Of a DNA stretch of 17,797 nucleotides, positions 15,330 through 17,797 are shown one piece after another. Location: NCBI GenBank assembly GCA_947460915.1, contig CANHKJ010000034.1, positions 1-17,797 on the forward strand. The letters are read 5' to 3'. Each line of letters begins with the position of its first letter. The first letter of the stretch is position 1. The stretch comes from Verrucomicrobiia bacterium. GTDB taxonomy: Bacteria > Verrucomicrobiota > Verrucomicrobiia > Verrucomicrobiales > Akkermansiaceae. The translations under genes and the position numbers were made by a program. The notes under the pieces were generated by a model. The model was not told where the DNA came from and searched no databases. It was given only the letters and a program-made list of their open reading frames with translations.

Positions 15330-15755
15330 ATGGAGCCGTCCCAAACAGCGCAAGATCAGGCTTTGATTCCTTCGTTTTTGGCGATCTTTGCGGGAGGGGG
15401 CGCACTTGCTTGGATGTTCTACCAAAATGGCTTCGTAATGTTAGAGCAGTGGTTCTTTTATCCAAGTTTCGGTCTTTTTATCTTCACTAGTGCTAGTCTG
15501 CTCCTTGGTCTCGAATCAAAATTTCGCCGACTGGTTTGGACTACTTGCATGTGGTGGAGCGGTCTATGGACTATCGTTTTTCTCGGAGCTTTTGCATTTC
15601 CTCCGTTTTCGACGTTACTGGTTGGTGCGTTGCTTGAGCCGATGTTAATTGCTGGTAGTATCGGTCCGTTCACTGCTGGATTTCTCCATTTCTTTATGTG
15701 GGCATGTGCTAAGGATGTCGTCAAGAGCCTGAATACTGAAGTACCAGAACAATAA
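15330..15755 (+). CDS. Small four-helix membrane protein, function unknown
   Basis: A 141-residue hydrophobic protein without a recognised family. Helices are likely at about 11-30, 41-60, 68-90 and 95-128 (the last possibly two segments), with short loops and a charged C-terminal tail KDVVKSLNTEVPEQ. It is rich in Phe and Trp (MWWSGLW at 74-80). A conserved-looking acidic residue lies in LLEPMLIAG. The ATG at 15330 follows trpG by 46 bases, so it may be read with trpEG, though a weak terminator lies between. The gene looks somewhat less GC-rich than trpE, trpG and aspS and uses codons such as TTA and AGT more freely, which could mean a recent arrival. No role can be assigned. Confidence 0.72.
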   Translation: MEPSQTAQDQALIPSFLAIFAGGGALAWMFYQNGFVMLEQWFFYPSFGLFIFTSASLLLGLESKFRRLVWTTCMWWSGLWTIVFLGAFAFPPFSTLLVGALLEPMLIAGSIGPFTAGFLHFFMWACAKDVVKSLNTEVPEQ

Positions 15756-15764
15756 AACGTTTTA
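15753..15764. repeat. 12-bp perfect palindrome at the stop of the membrane-protein gene
   Basis: TAAAACGTTTTA begins in the TAA stop codon (15753-15755). It is fully symmetrical and AT-rich, with no loop. It may be chance in an AT-rich spacer or a protein-binding site. Confidence 0.3.
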
Positions 15765-15973
15765 ATAGCTTCGCAGCAGTGATGACTTGTCGACTTGACA
15801 ATGATCTCAAGAATCTAAAAAACGTTACTCCAAGAATGCCAAGATCTTGATAATCCTGAAAATCTCGAAATCTTGTGATAAAATCGCCGCAATTTATCAC
15901 AAGATTACCTTTCCCTATTGCCAGCTAAAGCAATGGTTTTCAAAAGATCGGCGTCCCAAGAGCCTCGCTCAGA
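15756..15973. other. AT-rich convergent spacer with clustered CAAGAT words
   Basis: This 218-base region lies between the converging membrane-protein and aspS genes. It is visibly richer in A+T than the rest of the window. CAAGAT/CAAGAA or its complement occurs about six times between 15818 and 15906, including the perfect palindrome CAAGATCTTG at 15840-15849. A TTGTC/GACAA inverted repeat lies at 15787-15801. No coding sequence is convincing. Confidence 0.5.
15869..15906. repeat. 14-bp perfect inverted repeat, possible bidirectional terminator or protein site
   Basis: AATCTTGTGATAAA (15869-15882) and TTTATCACAAGATT (15893-15906) are exact reverse complements around a 10-base loop ATCGCCGCAA. 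It sits between two convergent genes, as a bidirectional terminator would, but the stem is AT-rich and no U tract follows on either side. A dimeric regulator site or remnant mobile end is also possible. Confidence 0.55.
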
Positions 15974-17752
15974 TCAAGCTTTTTTCGCCGTGGTCTGGAT
16001 GCGTAGGTCGCGAAGTTGCTTCGGATCCACTTCTGCTGGCGATTGGCTCATCAAGTCGTTGCCTTTGTTGTTTTTCGGGAAGGCAATCACCTCGCGGATC
16101 GAGTTTTCTCCGCAGATCAACATGACCAAACGATCGAGTCCCAAGGCCAAGCCGCCGTGCGGTGGCGCACCGAAACGGAAGGCATCGAGAATGTGGCCGA
16201 ATTCCTCGGCCGCTTGTTCGTCGGAAATTCCGAGAGCCTTGAACATCGCGGATTGCAAGGGCGCTTCGTGAATCCGGATCGATCCACCGCCGAGCTCATT
16301 GCCATTGAGCACGCAGTCATAAGCATTGGCGCGTAGGTCAACCGAGAGCTCGCCTTTGAGCAATTTCTCCTCGTCCTCTTTGATCGGACGGGTGAAAGGA
16401 TGGTGCACCGCAACATAACGACCACTTTCCTCATCAAAGGCCAGCAAGGGGAACTCGGTGACCCAGAGGAAATTCAGTTCGGTGTTGTTTTCGAGAAGTT
16501 TTTGCATTTCGGCAGAAGCCAAACGCACACGTCCCAGAATCTCGCAAACTTGCTCCCATGGACCAGCGCCGAAAAGAACCAAGTCACCGGTCTCAATGTT
16601 GAGCGCTTCTTTCATCGCAGCCACTTCGGTTTCCGTGAGGAATTTTGTGATCGGCGAGCGCCAGGTGTCCACGGTTTCGCCGCGCGCTTGGATGTAGGCC
16701 AGACCTTTGGCTCCAGCTTGGATCGCCGTTTGGGTGAGTGATTCGACTTGGCCCGTGCTGATGTTGGAAAATCCTTTGACGTTGATCGCCTTGATCACGC
16801 CGCCCGATTCGAGTGCGCCGGAGAAAACTTTGAAGGTCGATTGCGCAAATACCGCACCGAGGTCAACGATGGTGTTTCCAAAGCGACGATCAGGTTTGTC
16901 GGAACCGTAGATGTTCATCGCATCGCGCCAGGTCATGCGATCAAACGCTGCGGGAATTTCCACGCCTTTGGCCTCTTTAAAAATGCGACCGATCAGGCCT
17001 TGCACGAGGTCTATGATGTCTTCTTGTCCTACGAAGGAGGACTCGATGTCGATCTGCGTGAACTCGGGTTGACGGTCCGCGCGAAGGTCTTCATCGCGGA
17101 AGCACTTGGCGATTTGGAAATATTTTTCAATGCCGCCGACCATCAGCAATTGCTTGTATTGCTGAGGAGCTTGTGGCAGCGCGTAAAAACTGCCGGGCTG
17201 CAAACGCGATGGCACCAAGAAGTCGCGTGCGCCTTCAGGAGTGGACTTCGAAAGAATCGGTGTTTCGATTTCGCAAAATCCGTGCTCGTCGAGGAAGTCC
17301 CGTGTGCTCTTGGTCACGCGATGGCGTGTGCGCAAGTTGTTGGTCATGCGCGGACGGCGGATGTCGAGGTAACGATATTTCATCCGCAAGTCTTCGTTCG
17401 AGAGCTCCTTGTCGAGCTGGAATGGTAAAACGTCTGCTTTGTTGATGATGTTGAGCGTTGTCGCGATGAGTTCGATTTCTCCTGTGGCGATTTTATCGTT
17501 CGCTGAGCCATCAAGGCGCTTGGAAACAACACCTGTGACTTGGATCACATCTTCGGAACGCAAGGTGTGCGAGAGCTCGGCCAATGCTGCATCGACTTCG
17601 GGACGAAATACCACCTGAGTGATGCCCTCGCGGTCGCGCAAGTCGGCGAAAATCACACCGCCGTGGTCGCGGGCCGAATTCACCCAACCGATCAGGGTCA
17701 CGGATTGATCGATGTCGGAAAGGCGGAGCTGATTGCAATGATGTGTGCGCAT
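15974..17752 (-). CDS. aspS: Aspartyl-tRNA synthetase, probably non-discriminating (Asp/Asn)
   Basis: A 592-residue bacterial-type class IIb synthetase that charges tRNA with aspartate using ATP. The N-terminal OB fold (1-105) binds the anticodon, with RDHGGVIFADLRDREG at 28-43. Motif 1 lies around EIETPILSKSTPEGARDFLV (161-180), motif 2 is YFQIAKCFRDEDLRADRQ with PEFTQIDIE (211-237), and motif 3 is GLALGLDRLVMLI (534-546). The bacterial GAD insertion lies between them (about 290-420). His30 and Gly82 occupy positions where the E. coli enzyme has Leu30 and a Lys; His and Gly are the residues reported in non-discriminating enzymes that also form Asp-tRNA(Asn) for the amidotransferase GatCAB. 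Start ATG at 17752 matches MRTEYCGQLRL of E. coli; no Shine-Dalgarno. It converges on the small membrane-protein gene. Confidence 0.97.
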   Translation of the reverse strand: MRTHHCNQLRLSDIDQSVTLIGWVNSARDHGGVIFADLRDREGITQVVFRPEVDAALAELSHTLRSEDVIQVTGVVSKRLDGSANDKIATGEIELIATTLNIINKADVLPFQLDKELSNEDLRMKYRYLDIRRPRMTNNLRTRHRVTKSTRDFLDEHGFCEIETPILSKSTPEGARDFLVPSRLQPGSFYALPQAPQQYKQLLMVGGIEKYFQIAKCFRDEDLRADRQPEFTQIDIESSFVGQEDIIDLVQGLIGRIFKEAKGVEIPAAFDRMTWRDAMNIYGSDKPDRRFGNTIVDLGAVFAQSTFKVFSGALESGGVIKAINVKGFSNISTGQVESLTQTAIQAGAKGLAYIQARGETVDTWRSPITKFLTETEVAAMKEALNIETGDLVLFGAGPWEQVCEILGRVRLASAEMQKLLENNTELNFLWVTEFPLLAFDEESGRYVAVHHPFTRPIKEDEEKLLKGELSVDLRANAYDCVLNGNELGGGSIRIHEAPLQSAMFKALGISDEQAAEEFGHILDAFRFGAPPHGGLALGLDRLVMLICGENSIREVIAFPKNNKGNDLMSQSPAEVDPKQLRDLRIQTTAKKA

Positions 17753-17797
17753 GATTCGTTTGGTGGACGGGTGTTAAACCCTGAAAATGAGAAAAAA

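Noticed and set aside
16748..17428. A 226-codon plus-strand open frame opposite aspS.
   Set aside because: aspS motifs on the minus strand are complete; this is a shadow frame.

Overview
The window looks like a chromosomal segment of a Gram-negative bacterium, most likely a member of the Verrucomicrobiota. This is an inference from general recognition: a long TPR-secretin fusion, an AsmA-like protein with a charged cytoplasmic head, a Pro/Glu-rich SH3-like protein, a lipoprotein of a type I associate with that phylum, and almost no Shine-Dalgarno sequences. No homology search was possible. I see no tRNA, rRNA, CRISPR array, insertion sequence, integrase or phage gene.

Layout. (1) 1-1484, minus strand: an inositol-monophosphatase-family gene followed by a PfkB-type sugar/nucleoside kinase that runs off the left edge. 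(2) 1621-3105, plus strand: an M32 metallocarboxypeptidase starting at GTG, convergent with the next block. (3) 3131-11777, minus strand: six co-directional genes in transcription order: TPR-secretin, AsmA-like single-pass protein, AAA-type ATPase with a long disordered tail, ABC ATPase, ABC-2 permease, and a Pro/Glu-rich membrane-anchored SH3-like protein. Gaps are 94, 74, 13, -4 (ATGA overlap) and 55 bases. (4) 11778-12139: a 362-base divergent intergenic region with a 14-base perfect palindrome. (5) 12140-12987, plus strand: a lipoprotein gene split by a -1 frameshift at a run of five C, followed by a good intrinsic terminator. (6) 13210-15283, plus strand: trpE and trpG, four bases apart. 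(7) 15330-15755, plus strand: a small four-helix membrane protein of unknown function, then an AT-richer 218-base convergent spacer with a 14-bp perfect inverted repeat. (8) 15974-17752, minus strand: aspS, carrying residues expected of a non-discriminating enzyme.

How the genes work together. TrpE and TrpG form anthranilate synthase, the first step of tryptophan synthesis; the other trp genes are not here. The secretin block is the best candidate for an uncharacterised system. It puts an outer-membrane channel, a periplasm-spanning AsmA-like protein, a cytoplasmic AAA ATPase, an ABC-2 exporter and a periplasmic SH3-like protein in one co-directional run, with no recognisable type II secretion or type IV pilus partner in the window. 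The tight coupling of the AAA ATPase, ABC ATPase and permease is directly visible. A shared function with the secretin is a hypothesis.
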